Shown: piece after piece, positions 24,865 through 33,475 of the stretch | Numbering within the stretch: position 1 is the first letter of the stretch | How the letters are laid out: every line of letters starts with the position of its first letter | NCBI RefSeq assembly: GCF_027667425.1 | Contig: NZ_JAQEGR010000014.1 | Coordinates: forward strand, 38,534 to 102,533 | Origin: Fusicatenibacter saccharivorans | GTDB lineage: Bacteria > Bacillota > Clostridia > Lachnospirales > Lachnospiraceae | DNA length: 64,000 nt | Direction: 5' to 3' | Program-made: the position numbers and the translations under genes | The notes under the pieces: generated by a model | What the model was told of the DNA's origin: nothing | Seen by the model: only the letters and a program-made list of their open reading frames with translations | Database searches by the model: none

Positions 24865-24938
24865 TGTTGTCTCCTCCTTTTCTGCAAGTGTTGCTGTTTT
24901 CTTTGTTCTTTCTTTTCACAGATAACAGAACCATGATA

Positions 24939-24984
24939 TAAAAAAGAGCAAAGATGCCTTACCTTTTTTTACAGCCCCTTTGCT
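24939..24984 (-). terminator. possible attenuator in the peptide operon leader
   Basis: On the minus strand AGCAAAG (24978-24984) pairs with CTTTGCT (24947-24953) and is followed by CTTTTTT. It starts at the predicted transcription start, so transcripts could end after about 45 bases unless the stem is prevented from forming. Confidence 0.4.
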
Positions 24985-24992
24985 TAATCGGT

Positions 24993-25021
24993 ATTATAGA
25001 TGTAATGCGTCACTATGTCAA
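24993..25021 (-). promoter_or_regulatory. promoter of the peptide-use operon
   Basis: Minus-strand TTGACA (25016-25021) and TATAAT (24993-24998) are spaced exactly 17 bases, a full consensus sigma-A promoter. It is back to back with the regulator promoter. Confidence 0.85.
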
Positions 25022-25070
25022 AGCATTCTTCTTGATTTTTTCTTTTCTTTTTTGTCTTTTTGCATTTAGG

Positions 25071-25099
25071 TTGTTTATTTTCGTCAAAAATGATATAAT
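25071..25099 (+). promoter_or_regulatory. promoter of the divergent regulator
   Basis: TTGTTT (25071-25076) and TATAAT (25094-25099) are 17 bases apart. The start point would be near 25106, giving a leader of about 45 bases to the ATG at 25152. Confidence 0.65.
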
Positions 25100-25151
25100 T
25101 ATCCTAATTTTTAACCCATTACCACTTTTTAGCAGGAAAAGAGGTCCCTTT

Positions 25152-27122
25152 ATGAACAGAAAACAAAAGCTTGGCAACGTATTGATCATTTCTTCCCGGA
25201 AACGAATGCTTTCCGAATTTCAGTCTTATCTTCACTCCGTGCTCGGTGAATATCTCACCTTCAACACCCTTTTAAGAGAGCAGGCCACAGACCCCTCTCT
25301 CTTCCGGGGATACCAGTGCGTCCTTTTTCCAAGCGTCCGCGCCATGGAAACCTTTCCGCTTACCCTTGACTCCTCCATTTTGCAGCTCCCCTGCGACCGC
25401 GTTTTCAACCATATGTTCCTGGATAAAATCATTCAGATTCCGCCGCACGAACGTGTCTATCTGGTAAACGATGATAAATATTCCACGCTCGCTATCATTT
25501 CCCAGCTTGAGGAATGCGGCATCACACAATATGACTTTGTTCCGTTTTATCCCGGATGCAAGGATACCGAGTCTGACATTCAGTTTGCCATCACCGCCGG
25601 CGAGCCGCAGCTCGTTCCTTCCCGCATCCCCAATGTGCTGGATATCGGCAACCGTATCATCGATATTTCCACTATTTTACAGCTCTGCGAATATTTCAAC
25701 ATTCCTCTGCAGACCGTAAACCGTGTATCGCGCAATTATGTCAATCAGATTCTTCACACCGTCAAGACCTCAGAAACTTACTATACAAATTATGTACAGA
25801 CCGAACAGCTCATGCAGGTTATCCTGTTCTCTCTTCCCATTGGCATCTGTCTGTTTGGTGCGGATGGCCGCATTCAGTTCATGAACGCTAAATTTGCACA
25901 TGCCTTCTCGCTTCCTTCCTCCAACTTTGAAGGACAGCCTTTTTCGGAATGTCTTCCGCCTGCCTACGCGGACACTGCTTTCGACCGCAACGGTGACTGG
26001 ACCATTCTCCTTTCGGATCAGAAAACACAGATCACGTTAAGCGTTCTCTCTATGGTTTTTCCGGATACAGAGCCTGTTTTTCTTGCGTTTCTTCCCGAGA
26101 GCAGATCCACGGAAATGTCGGTACCGAAAGACGAAAAAACGGAAGAAAGCACTTTTTTCGCTTCCTCCCGTACCTTTTCCCTTTCCCTGTCCCACGCAGA
26201 TTCCGTCCAGAATCTGACGGCGCAGGCCAGACATCTTGCACTTTTTGATTTTCCGATTCTGATCCAGGGAGAAAGCGGTACACAGCGCAGGACACTCGCA
26301 CGTGCGATCCACAATTTTTCGCGCCGCCATCATTATCCGTTTTCCGTTCTTCATTCTCCGGGAAATGATCTGACCGAAGCCTCCCTGCTCCGGCTTCTTG
26401 CCGAAACCAACCATGGCACACTCGTCCTTTCCCAGGTGGACCGTTTTCCGCTTTCCATTCAGGATCTGCTGGTCAATGTTCTTACCAATGTTCATGGTAA
26501 CTTCTTTTCCGCACCGGAAACCCGCCGTTTCGATGTGCGGATCATTGCTATTGCGGATGATAACCTTTACAAAAAAGTAGAAAAAGGAACCTTCCTGCGG
26601 GAACTTTTTCACCTTTTAAGTGCTTCAGAGCTTCAGACAGTCCCGCTCCGCAGACGCAGGGAGGATATTCCCGATCTTCTGAATTACTTTCTGCTTCAGT
26701 TTTTCCACAACACCGATATGACCTGCGACCGGATCTTTTCGGAAGGGCTTCTGCGCTTTCTGAAGGAATATGCGTACCCCGGAAATATTCATGAGCTGTA
26801 CAATCTGTCCTGCAGCCTGTTTACCCGGTACAGCAGCCATAAGCTGCAGCTTTCCGATCTGCCGACGTACCTCCGCTCCCGCCAGATGGCTGACGTTTCC
26901 CTCACCGACCTTCAATATCAGGTTCTTTCTTTCGTATCGACGCATCCGAAAGCAGGCCGCCTGGCAATCAAAAACGGACTGGCCGACGGAGAAACCTTTG
27001 TATCCGAAGCGGCTCTGCGCACCGTACTCGGAGAGCTTTCTTCCGCCGGTTATCTCATCGTGCACCGGACAAAAGGCGGATGTGAAATTTCCGAGCTGGG
27101 GCGTATGGTTCTGGAAAAATAA
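25152..27122 (+). CDS. PAS/AAA-like transcriptional regulator with degenerate ATPase site
   Basis: A 656-residue protein with the layout of sigma-54 activators. The N-terminal 190 residues resemble a PrpR-type sensor. A PAS-like segment is ICLFGADGRIQFMNAKFAHAF. The AAA part has a Walker A reading GESGTQRRT, lacking the Lys, a Walker B reading GTLVLSQVDR without its Asp-Glu, and no GAFTGA loop, so it can neither hydrolyse ATP nor contact sigma-54. The C-terminus is a winged helix (LTDLQYQVLSFVSTHP onward). The ATG at 25152 follows GGAAAAGAGG; upstream in-frame codons lie before the promoter. It is divergent from the peptide operon, which has a sigma-A promoter, and probably controls it. Confidence 0.75.
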   Translation: MNRKQKLGNVLIISSRKRMLSEFQSYLHSVLGEYLTFNTLLREQATDPSLFRGYQCVLFPSVRAMETFPLTLDSSILQLPCDRVFNHMFLDKIIQIPPHERVYLVNDDKYSTLAIISQLEECGITQYDFVPFYPGCKDTESDIQFAITAGEPQLVPSRIPNVLDIGNRIIDISTILQLCEYFNIPLQTVNRVSRNYVNQILHTVKTSETYYTNYVQTEQLMQVILFSLPIGICLFGADGRIQFMNAKFAHAFSLPSSNFEGQPFSECLPPAYADTAFDRNGDWTILLSDQKTQITLSVLSMVFPDTEPVFLAFLPESRSTEMSVPKDEKTEESTFFASSRTFSLSLSHADSVQNLTAQARHLALFDFPILIQGESGTQRRTLARAIHNFSRRHHYPFSVLHSPGNDLTEASLLRLLAETNHGTLVLSQVDRFPLSIQDLLVNVLTNVHGNFFSAPETRRFDVRIIAIADDNLYKKVEKGTFLRELFHLLSASELQTVPLRRRREDIPDLLNYFLLQFFHNTDMTCDRIFSEGLLRFLKEYAYPGNIHELYNLSCSLFTRYSSHKLQLSDLPTYLRSRQMADVSLTDLQYQVLSFVSTHPKAGRLAIKNGLADGETFVSEAALRTVLGELSSAGYLIVHRTKGGCEISELGRMVLEK

Positions 27123-27123
27123 T

Positions 27124-28191
27124 TTATTTCAGAAATCCTGGTATTTCCAGAAATTCGGCAAGGCTGCGGTATCTGGCTCCGTCCAGGCCTCTTTTTTCCT
27201 TCGCGGTTACCATAGAGTTCAGGATCGCTTCCTCCACAGCCTCTGCCGCTGCTTCAAATGCCTCGTTGATTTTTTCTTCTTTTATCCGGGCGCACGCTTC
27301 CACCTCACATGTACTCTTTGTGTCTACGCGGTTTGCTGTTGTAAATCCGATCATGATTTCACCGCTTCCGTGGCCGGTGTAGGCTCCTGTTCTGGCGATT
27401 CCAACTCCACAGCGGCGGATAATCCGGTACAGCTGCCGCTCCGATACCGGAAGGTCTGTTGCCAGAACCGTCATAATAGATCCCCGGTCTTCGGCGCTGC
27501 TTCCGCATTCTTCCTTCCGGATCCGCTCCAGAATCTTCTCTCCTGCCGGTTTTCCACTGATTTTCAAATCTCTGGTTGCTCCGAAATTTGACTGTACCAG
27601 AACACCAATGGTATATGTTTTTCCGTCAAGCACCAGCGTGCGGGATGCCGATCCGATTCCCCCTTTCAGCCCATAGCAGATCGTTCCTGTTCCGGCACCG
27701 ATATCACCTTCCGCAAAGTCTGTATCCGCCTGCTCCAGTGCCTGATACAGCTCTTTTTCCCCCACTACCCGGTTACAAATCTCATTGATTCTCGAATCAT
27801 TACATTCTCCGACAACCGGATTGATGGAAAAAACATCTTCCCCTTCTTTTTTGGTCTGCTGTATCATCCAGGAAATCATGGCATCCGCCACTTTTCCGAC
27901 ATTCAGTGTATTGGTCAGGGCAATGGGCGTTTCAAGAGTTCCGAGCTCCTGTACCTGCACAAGACCGCACGTTTTCCCGAAACCGTTATGCACGTAGGCA
28001 GACGCCAGGTACTTTTTCAGAAACGGATTGCCCTCTCCCGGCACAATCACCGTCACTCCGGTATGCTGATTTCCACTTTCCACCGTCGCATGGCCTACCC
28101 GCACACCGGGCACATCCGTAATTTTGTTTCGCGGTCCGTTTTCATGATGTCCGATCCGATATCCGTAATCGCTGATTCTCTTCTGTCTCAT
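27124..28191 (-). CDS. P1 (S58) family peptidase, DmpA-like
   Basis: A 355-residue aminopeptidase/amidase of the DmpA type. The autocleavage and nucleophile site is DRGSIMTVLATDLP, Gly237-Ser238 in this numbering. The start region ITDVPGVRVGHATV and GAGTGTICYGLKGGIGSAS are family signatures. DmpA enzymes accept both D- and L-residues at the N-terminus, and others act on beta-peptides. The ATG at 28191 has AGAGGAGG before it. It is convergent with the regulator (stops one base apart) and fits functionally with the M55 D-aminopeptidase nearby. Confidence 0.88.
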   Translation of the reverse strand: MRQKRISDYGYRIGHHENGPRNKITDVPGVRVGHATVESGNQHTGVTVIVPGEGNPFLKKYLASAYVHNGFGKTCGLVQVQELGTLETPIALTNTLNVGKVADAMISWMIQQTKKEGEDVFSINPVVGECNDSRINEICNRVVGEKELYQALEQADTDFAEGDIGAGTGTICYGLKGGIGSASRTLVLDGKTYTIGVLVQSNFGATRDLKISGKPAGEKILERIRKEECGSSAEDRGSIMTVLATDLPVSERQLYRIIRRCGVGIARTGAYTGHGSGEIMIGFTTANRVDTKSTCEVEACARIKEEKINEAFEAAAEAVEEAILNSMVTAKEKRGLDGARYRSLAEFLEIPGFLK

Positions 28192-28360
28192 CCTGTTTCC
28201 TCCTCTTTTTATGATGTACTCCCGGAATTTTTCAGCTCGCGCAAATACAGGCACAAAAAAAGACTCCGAAGATACATTTTTTTCTCACTTTACGCTCTCT
28301 TCTCTCTTCTGTCCATACCTCTTCCCACAATTTTTCTTCTTTTCTTTATATTTTTTCCAT

Positions 28361-28407
28361 TTCTTTTAGAATTTGGACACACTTTGCTCACATATTCCTT
28401 TTATAAT
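28361..28407 (+). promoter_or_regulatory. promoter of small RNA copy 2
   Basis: TTCTTTTAGAA (28361-28371), the block GGACACACTTTGCTCACAT, and TATAAT (28402-28407) repeat the arrangement seen at 36-82, with the same spacing. The region 28255-28360 is T-rich and holds no gene. Confidence 0.55.
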
Positions 28408-28413
28408 AAAGCT

Positions 28414-28496
28414 CGGATAGTTGATAAACCACTCACTATCTCCCCCCTCATAAAAAGATGGCGATATACTTTTGTATATCGTCATCTTTGTTTTTA
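28414..28496 (+). ncRNA. candidate small RNA, copy 2 (C-rich)
   Basis: The predicted RNA pairs GATAGT (28416-28421) with ACTATC (28435-28440), keeping the loop sequence TGATAAACCACTC, then has CTCCCCCCTCAT unpaired, then a 16-bp terminator stem (28454-28469 with 28474-28489, one G-U pair) and GTTTTT. Apart from the terminator stem sequence it matches copy 1 at 89-173. Conservation of promoter, loop and C6 linker but not of terminator sequence is what is expected of a functional RNA family rather than a passive repeat. Confidence 0.62.
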
Positions 28497-28507
28497 CTGA
28501 CAAAAAC

Positions 28508-28553
28508 GCCCCCGGGCGGAAAACGTAACCACTTCCGTTTTCCGCCCGGGGGC
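28508..28553 (-). terminator. terminator of glgC-glgD-spoVG
   Basis: A perfect 18-bp GC-rich stem (28508-28525 with 28536-28553) is followed on the minus strand by GTTTTTG. It lies 19 bases after the spoVG stop. Confidence 0.9.
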
Positions 28554-28572
28554 ATTCTTTCTTCCTTTTTGC

Positions 28573-28863
28573 TCAGGCCTCTGCAGCAGCTTCCTCTGCT
28601 TCCGCTTCTGCCATCGCCTGTTCGTACTGTTTCAGGATAATGGTCTGAATTTTTTCTCTGGTTCCGGAGTTGATCGGATGTGCGATATCGCGGTACTCCC
28701 CGTCCGTAGCCTTACGGCTCGGCATTGCGATAAACAGTCCTTTTTCTCCTTCAATCACCTTGATATCATGTACAACAAATTCGTCATCGATTGTGATAGA
28801 CACAACCGCCTTCATTTTTCCTTCTTTTGTTACCTTGCGTACTCTCACGTCTGTAATGTTCAT
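28573..28863 (-). CDS. spoVG: septation/stage V sporulation regulator SpoVG
   Basis: A 96-residue protein of full family length, starting MNITDVRVRKV with EGEKGLFIAMPSRK and FRDIAHPI-like YRDIAHPINSGTRE. SpoVG is a small nucleic-acid-binding regulator of septation, sporulation and envelope genes. The C-terminus ends in an Ala/Glu-rich tail. It lies 28 bases after glgD and is likely co-transcribed with it. In Clostridium and Bacillus spoVG is next to glmU, another nucleotidyltransferase gene. Confidence 0.96.
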   Translation of the reverse strand: MNITDVRVRKVTKEGKMKAVVSITIDDEFVVHDIKVIEGEKGLFIAMPSRKATDGEYRDIAHPINSGTREKIQTIILKQYEQAMAEAEAEEAAAEA

Positions 28864-28891
28864 AAACTTTTATGCCCCTTTCACCCCATAA

Positions 28892-30007
28892 TCAGATGGC
28901 GTATCTTTCGTTTTTTTCGACAACAATTTTGATGCCGTCCTCCCCACAGTGATAGGAGTTTGCACGGATGGTGTCCCTGCTCTCCACAATACAGTTTTCA
29001 ATGTGAGTGTTGTCTCCGAGATATACATCATTTAAGATGATAGAATTTTTAATCACACAGTTGTTTCCAACATATACCTTCTTGAACAAAACAGAGTTCT
29101 CAACCTGTCCGTTGATGATACAGCCGCTGGATACAAGAGAATTTTTCACTGTGCAGCCAGGATTGTATTTTGCCGGCGGAAGATCGTCGATCTTGGAGTA
29201 GATGCCCGGATACTGTCCGAAGAAGTAATCTCTTACCTCCGGTTTCAGGAAATCCATGTTGGTTCTGTAATAGGAATCTACGGTAGCAATGTTGCTCCAG
29301 TAGGTATTGATCTTGTATCCGTAAATCCGTTTCAGGTTTTTGTAACGGATTAAAATATCCTTTACAAAGTCGTAGCGGTCTTCCTGTGCGCTGCGCTCAA
29401 TCATTTCGATCAGCTGGCGACGGCGGATGACATAGATACCGGTAGAGATCACGTTGGAGCTCGAAACCATCGGTTTTTCCTCGAACTCCTCGATGCGGCA
29501 GTCCTCATTCATCTTCAGGACGCCGAAGCGGCTGGTATCTGCTTCCTTGGAATCCGTGCATACCACGGTAACATCCGCACGTTTTGCAATATGGTATTCC
29601 AGTACCTTATTGAAATCCAGTTTGTATACGCCATCTCCCGATGCGATGACTACGTACGGTTCATGGCTGTTTTTCAGCCATGTCAGGTTCTGACTGATCG
29701 CGTCTGCCGTTCCACGGTACCACCAGCTGTTATCTGATGTAACGGTTGGAGAAAATACAAACAGACCGCCATGTTTTCTTCCGAAATCCCACCATTTGGA
29801 TGAGCTCAAATGCTCGTTTAAGGATCTGGCGTTGTACTGTGTCAGGACAGCCACCTTCTGAATATGAGAGTTTGCCATACTTGACAGCGCAAAATCGATG
29901 CTGCGGAAGCTGCCTGCGACCGGCATAGCTGCAACGGCTCTTTTATTGGACAGCTCTCTCATTTTGTTGTTGTTACCGCCTGCAAGAATAATTCCCAATG
30001 CTCTCAT
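28892..30007 (-). CDS. glgD: glucose-1-phosphate adenylyltransferase regulatory subunit GlgD
   Basis: A 371-residue GlgD. The N-terminal pyrophosphorylase loop reads GGNNNKMRELSNKRAVAAMP instead of the catalytic GGxGxRLxxLT, so it is probably the non-catalytic partner of GlgC. The C-terminal left-handed beta-helix (SLVSSGCIINGQVENSVLF) is present. The ATG at 30007 follows AGGACGG and lies one base after the glgC stop. With GlgC it makes ADP-glucose for glycogen. Confidence 0.92.
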   Translation of the reverse strand: MRALGIILAGGNNNKMRELSNKRAVAAMPVAGSFRSIDFALSSMANSHIQKVAVLTQYNARSLNEHLSSSKWWDFGRKHGGLFVFSPTVTSDNSWWYRGTADAISQNLTWLKNSHEPYVVIASGDGVYKLDFNKVLEYHIAKRADVTVVCTDSKEADTSRFGVLKMNEDCRIEEFEEKPMVSSSNVISTGIYVIRRRQLIEMIERSAQEDRYDFVKDILIRYKNLKRIYGYKINTYWSNIATVDSYYRTNMDFLKPEVRDYFFGQYPGIYSKIDDLPPAKYNPGCTVKNSLVSSGCIINGQVENSVLFKKVYVGNNCVIKNSIILNDVYLGDNTHIENCIVESRDTIRANSYHCGEDGIKIVVEKNERYAI

Positions 30008-30008
30008 A

Positions 30009-31280
30009 TTACTCACCGTCCTTTTCTACAATTGCTCCGCCGGACGGAAGTGTGCCATCCGGGTAATCCTCAAGGGAAGTTTCGCCGGAAATGCAGACAT
30101 TCTTTCCAATGGTTACGCCATCCGGAATGACTGCCTTTTCTCCAACGGTCACAAGTCCGAATCCGTAAATATTCGGTTTTAAGACGTTCGGCGCTTCCTC
30201 GCCAACGCCCATCACAACATGCCTGCCGACATGTACGTTTTCTGCAATAATGGCCTTATTGACCTGGGTTCCCTCGCCGATTGTGCTGTGGCGCATAATA
30301 ATAGAATCTCTTACAACAACACCCTTTTCAATGCGCACATCCGCACCGATGACGGAATTATGTACCTCTCCGTAGATTTCAGCGCCCTCGCCGATAATAC
30401 AGCGGTCGACGACAGCGTCCCCTGAAACATACTGCGGACGGATGATATCACCTTTGGTATAGATCTTCCAGAACTCCTCATATAAATTGAATTCCGGAAT
30501 AATATCGATCAGCTCCATATTTGCTTCCCAGTATGAGCCAAGCGTTCCGACATCTTTCCAGTAGCCGTTGAACTCATACGCAAACAGACGTTTTCCGTTG
30601 TCGCGGCAGTACGGCAGAATGTGTTTTCCGAAGTCACAGCTCGGCTGATCCTTCAGGGCTGTCAGAGATTCCTTTAATGCTTTCCAGCTGAAAATATAGA
30701 TGCCCATAGAAGCGAGGTTGCTTCTCGGGTGCTCCGGTTTTTCTTCAAATTCGGTAATTCTTCCGTTTCCGTCTGTGATCATGACACCGAAACGGCTTGC
30801 TTCTTCGATCGGTACCGGCATACATGCGATGGTCACATCTGCGTGGTTTGCTTTGTGATAGTCAAGCATCACCTCGTAATCCATTTTGTAAATGTGGTCG
30901 CCGGAAAGAATCAGAACATATTCTGGATTGTATGTTTCCATATAAGCCATGTTCTGGTAAATTGCATTTGCAGTTCCTGTATACCATTCGCTGTTTGTAC
31001 TTTTTTCATATGGCGGCAGAACGGTTACGCCGCCTTCGTTTTTATCGAGATCCCACGGAATACCGATTCCGATATGGGTATTCAGCCGCAGCGGCTGATA
31101 CTGGGTCAGTACGCCTACCGTATCAATTCCTGAATTGATACAATTACTGAGCGGGAAGTCGATGATTCGATACTTTCCGCCAAATGCTACTGCCGGTTTT
31201 GCCACTTTCTCCGTGAGCACACCGAGACGGCTTCCCTGACCGCCTGCCAGCAGCATTGCTATCATCTCTTTCTTAATCAT
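30009..31280 (-). CDS. glgC: glucose-1-phosphate adenylyltransferase GlgC
   Basis: A 423-residue enzyme forming ADP-glucose from ATP and glucose-1-phosphate, the first step of glycogen synthesis. It has the nucleotide loop GGQGSRLGVLTEKVAKPAV, FGGKYRIIDFPLSNC, the substrate segment ILSGDHIYKMDY, FEEKPEHP, and the C-terminal hexapeptide repeat helix. The ATG at 31280 follows AGAGGTGAT. It is the first gene of glgC-glgD-spoVG and has a leader of about 250 bases with several stable stems. No other glg gene is in view. Confidence 0.95.
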   Translation of the reverse strand: MIKKEMIAMLLAGGQGSRLGVLTEKVAKPAVAFGGKYRIIDFPLSNCINSGIDTVGVLTQYQPLRLNTHIGIGIPWDLDKNEGGVTVLPPYEKSTNSEWYTGTANAIYQNMAYMETYNPEYVLILSGDHIYKMDYEVMLDYHKANHADVTIACMPVPIEEASRFGVMITDGNGRITEFEEKPEHPRSNLASMGIYIFSWKALKESLTALKDQPSCDFGKHILPYCRDNGKRLFAYEFNGYWKDVGTLGSYWEANMELIDIIPEFNLYEEFWKIYTKGDIIRPQYVSGDAVVDRCIIGEGAEIYGEVHNSVIGADVRIEKGVVVRDSIIMRHSTIGEGTQVNKAIIAENVHVGRHVVMGVGEEAPNVLKPNIYGFGLVTVGEKAVIPDGVTIGKNVCISGETSLEDYPDGTLPSGGAIVEKDGE

Positions 31281-31533
31281 GCAATCACCTCTTGTCGTAT
31301 CTAAAGATTTGCAGTAACTGTAAGAATGTACGGTTCTACGCTTACCGTTCACCGCTTTTCCGCGAACGGTAACCTTCGCTGCCCCCCTTCAGGCTTTGCC
31401 TTGCAGGAAGGGGCTACTTACACCTGAATCACTTTCTCACGCAGCGAAACAGCACCTGTCTCCCTGTGTACGAAACAGCAACCATGCTGTCGGTTCTGGT
31501 TTTTCATATCCACGCACTTCTTTGATAACTACA
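31281..31533 (-). promoter_or_regulatory. long structured 5' leader of glgC
   Basis: Perfect stems on the minus-strand transcript: ACAGCA/TGCTGT with a tetraloop (31475-31490), TTCGCTGC/GCAGCGAA (31441-31448 with 31375-31382), CCCCTTC/GAAGGGG (31384-31390 with 31407-31413), and TTACCGTTC/GAACGGTAA (31342-31350 with 31364-31372). GTGTA/TACAC (31466-31470 with 31419-31423) would cross the second stem, so two states are possible. There is no open frame with a ribosome site. I do not recognise a known riboswitch class. Confidence 0.5.
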
Positions 31534-31539
31534 ATTAAA

Positions 31540-31568
31540 ATTATATCACACTTCCGTCTCATTGTGAA
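31540..31568 (-). promoter_or_regulatory. promoter of glgC
   Basis: Minus-strand TTCACA (31563-31568) and TATAAT (31540-31545) are 17 bases apart, with TG upstream of the -10. It places the start point near 31533. From 31569 to 31811 the DNA is AT-rich with no gene. Confidence 0.7.
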
Positions 31569-31811
31569 CATTTTTTATAATTTTTCTTTTATTTTATCTT
31601 ATATTTTATTGATTTTGACTATGCATTTTATTTGTGTCAAAAATCGTATCATGATTTTCTACAATTTTCGACAGCGTATTCATTTATTTTTACCAGTTTT
31701 TGTTACATTTCGTTCATTTTAGTTTGCAATATTTCTTTTTGCATATGTTCTGGTTTATAATACTTATCCATTGTTTTTTATTTCATTTTCGAATTCATCC
31801 GCTTTTTTTCT

Positions 31812-31840
31812 TTTACTTTTCCGGCAAATACGTGTATACT
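31812..31840 (+). promoter_or_regulatory. promoter of murC
   Basis: TTTACT (31812-31817) and TATACT (31835-31840) with a 17-base spacer. The roughly 130-base leader contains a GCCGG/CCGGC hairpin near 31859-31882. Confidence 0.65.
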
Positions 31841-31976
31841 ATTAGCCAGAACAGTTCCAGCCGGATTCCGGGGAACCGGCGCTGCATTTCGTTCTGTTCT
31901 TTCCTATATTAATTGAAAAATATGTATTGAGAAAATTTCCCCATTTTCAGTGAAAAGACACATTGAAGGAGATACC

Positions 31977-33368
31977 ATGTACGAAGTAGATTTCAGCAAA
32001 CCAATCCATATACATTTTATTGGCATCGGCGGCATCAGCATGAGCGGCCTTGCCGAGATTCTTTTAAAAGAAAGCTTTACAATTTCCGGTTCCGATGCAA
32101 AAGAAAGTGACCTGACCCGCCACCTGACTTCTCTTGGCGCACAGGTTTTCTACGGCCAGAAGGCGGAAAATATCATTCCTGGCATCGACCTTGTCGTTTA
32201 CACCGCAGCGATCCACCCGGACAACCCGGAATTTGCCGCCGCCAAAGCTGCCGGCATTCCGATGCTGACCCGTGCTGAACTGCTTGGACAGATCATGCGC
32301 AACTACGATACACCGATCGCCGTTTCCGGTACACACGGAAAGACGACAACAACTTCTATGCTCTCCCACATTCTGATGGCCGCTGACTGCGATCCGACTA
32401 TTTCTGTCGGCGGTATTCTTCCGTCCATCGGCGGAAATATCCGTGTCGGCCATTCCGAAACCTTCCTGACCGAGGCATGCGAGTATACCAACAGTTTCTT
32501 AAGCTTCTTTCCGAAAATCGGCATTATCCTCAACATGGATGCAGACCATCTCGATTTCTTCAAAGATATCGACGACATCCGCCACTCTTTCCGTGCGTTT
32601 GCCCGTCTGCTCCCGACCGACGGCATGCTGATTATCAATGCCGATACGCCGAAATACGATTACGTGACCGAAGGTCTTGGCTGTAAGGTTGTCACCTACG
32701 CGCTGGAGAATCAGGCTGTCGCTGATTATACCGCTGCCAACATCACCTACGATGAGTTCGATCACCCGTCCTTCGACTGCATCTGCCGTGGCGAGCTGCG
32801 CGGTCGCTATACGCTGATGGTTCCGGGACTTCACAACGTTTCCAACGCCCTGGCTGCCATTGCACTGGCCGATGAACTGCAGCTGCCGGAAAACGCTATC
32901 CACGAAGGCTTTGCCACCTTCCGCGGAACCGACCGCCGTTTCCAGTATAAAGGTACATACCACGGAGCAAAGGTGATCGACGATTATGCGCATCATCCAA
33001 CCGAAATCCGTGCAACGATGGAAGCCGCTGAAAACTGTGCGCACAGAACACTGTGGTGCGTCTTCCAGCCGCATACCTACACCAGAACGAAAGCGCTGCT
33101 CGATGATTTCGCCGCCGCTCTTTCCCTGGCAGACCATGTGGTTCTCGCCGATATTTACGCAGCCAGAGAAACCGATACGCTCGGCATCTCCTCCAAAGAT
33201 ATCCAGGAGCGCATTGTAAAACTCGGCACTGCCTGCGAATATTTCCCATCCTTTGCGGAAATCGAAAACTATCTGAACGAAAATCTTGCCGAGGGCGACA
33301 TGCTGATCACCATGGGTGCCGGAGACGTTGTAAAAATCGGTGAGGAGCTTCTTGCTTCCGAAAAATAA
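31977..33368 (+). CDS. murC: UDP-N-acetylmuramate--L-alanine ligase
   Basis: A 463-residue Mur ligase that adds L-alanine to UDP-MurNAc in the cytosol. The UDP-sugar fold starts HFIGIGGISMSGLAEIL; the ATP loop is SGTHGKTTTTSM; later family segments are NMDADHLDFF and DDYAHHPTEI with the C-terminal domain to HTYTRTKALLDDF. The ATG at 31977 follows GAAGGAGAT; the frame is open 27 bases further upstream without a ribosome site. Followed by its own terminator. Confidence 0.96.
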   Translation: MYEVDFSKPIHIHFIGIGGISMSGLAEILLKESFTISGSDAKESDLTRHLTSLGAQVFYGQKAENIIPGIDLVVYTAAIHPDNPEFAAAKAAGIPMLTRAELLGQIMRNYDTPIAVSGTHGKTTTTSMLSHILMAADCDPTISVGGILPSIGGNIRVGHSETFLTEACEYTNSFLSFFPKIGIILNMDADHLDFFKDIDDIRHSFRAFARLLPTDGMLIINADTPKYDYVTEGLGCKVVTYALENQAVADYTAANITYDEFDHPSFDCICRGELRGRYTLMVPGLHNVSNALAAIALADELQLPENAIHEGFATFRGTDRRFQYKGTYHGAKVIDDYAHHPTEIRATMEAAENCAHRTLWCVFQPHTYTRTKALLDDFAAALSLADHVVLADIYAARETDTLGISSKDIQERIVKLGTACEYFPSFAEIENYLNENLAEGDMLITMGAGDVVKIGEELLASEK

Positions 33369-33392
33369 AATCATTCTTTCGCTTTACCTGCT

Positions 33393-33436
33393 CCCTGTGG
33401 AAAATGGAGTTTTCCTTTTTTCCACAGGGTCTTTTT
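33393..33436 (+). terminator. terminator of murC
   Basis: CCCTGTGGAAAA (33393-33404) pairs with TTTTCCACAGGG (33418-33429), followed by TCTTTTTTT. Confidence 0.9.
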
Positions 33437-33475
33437 TTGCTCCGAATCCACACAATCTGTCTTTTCGCCAAATAG

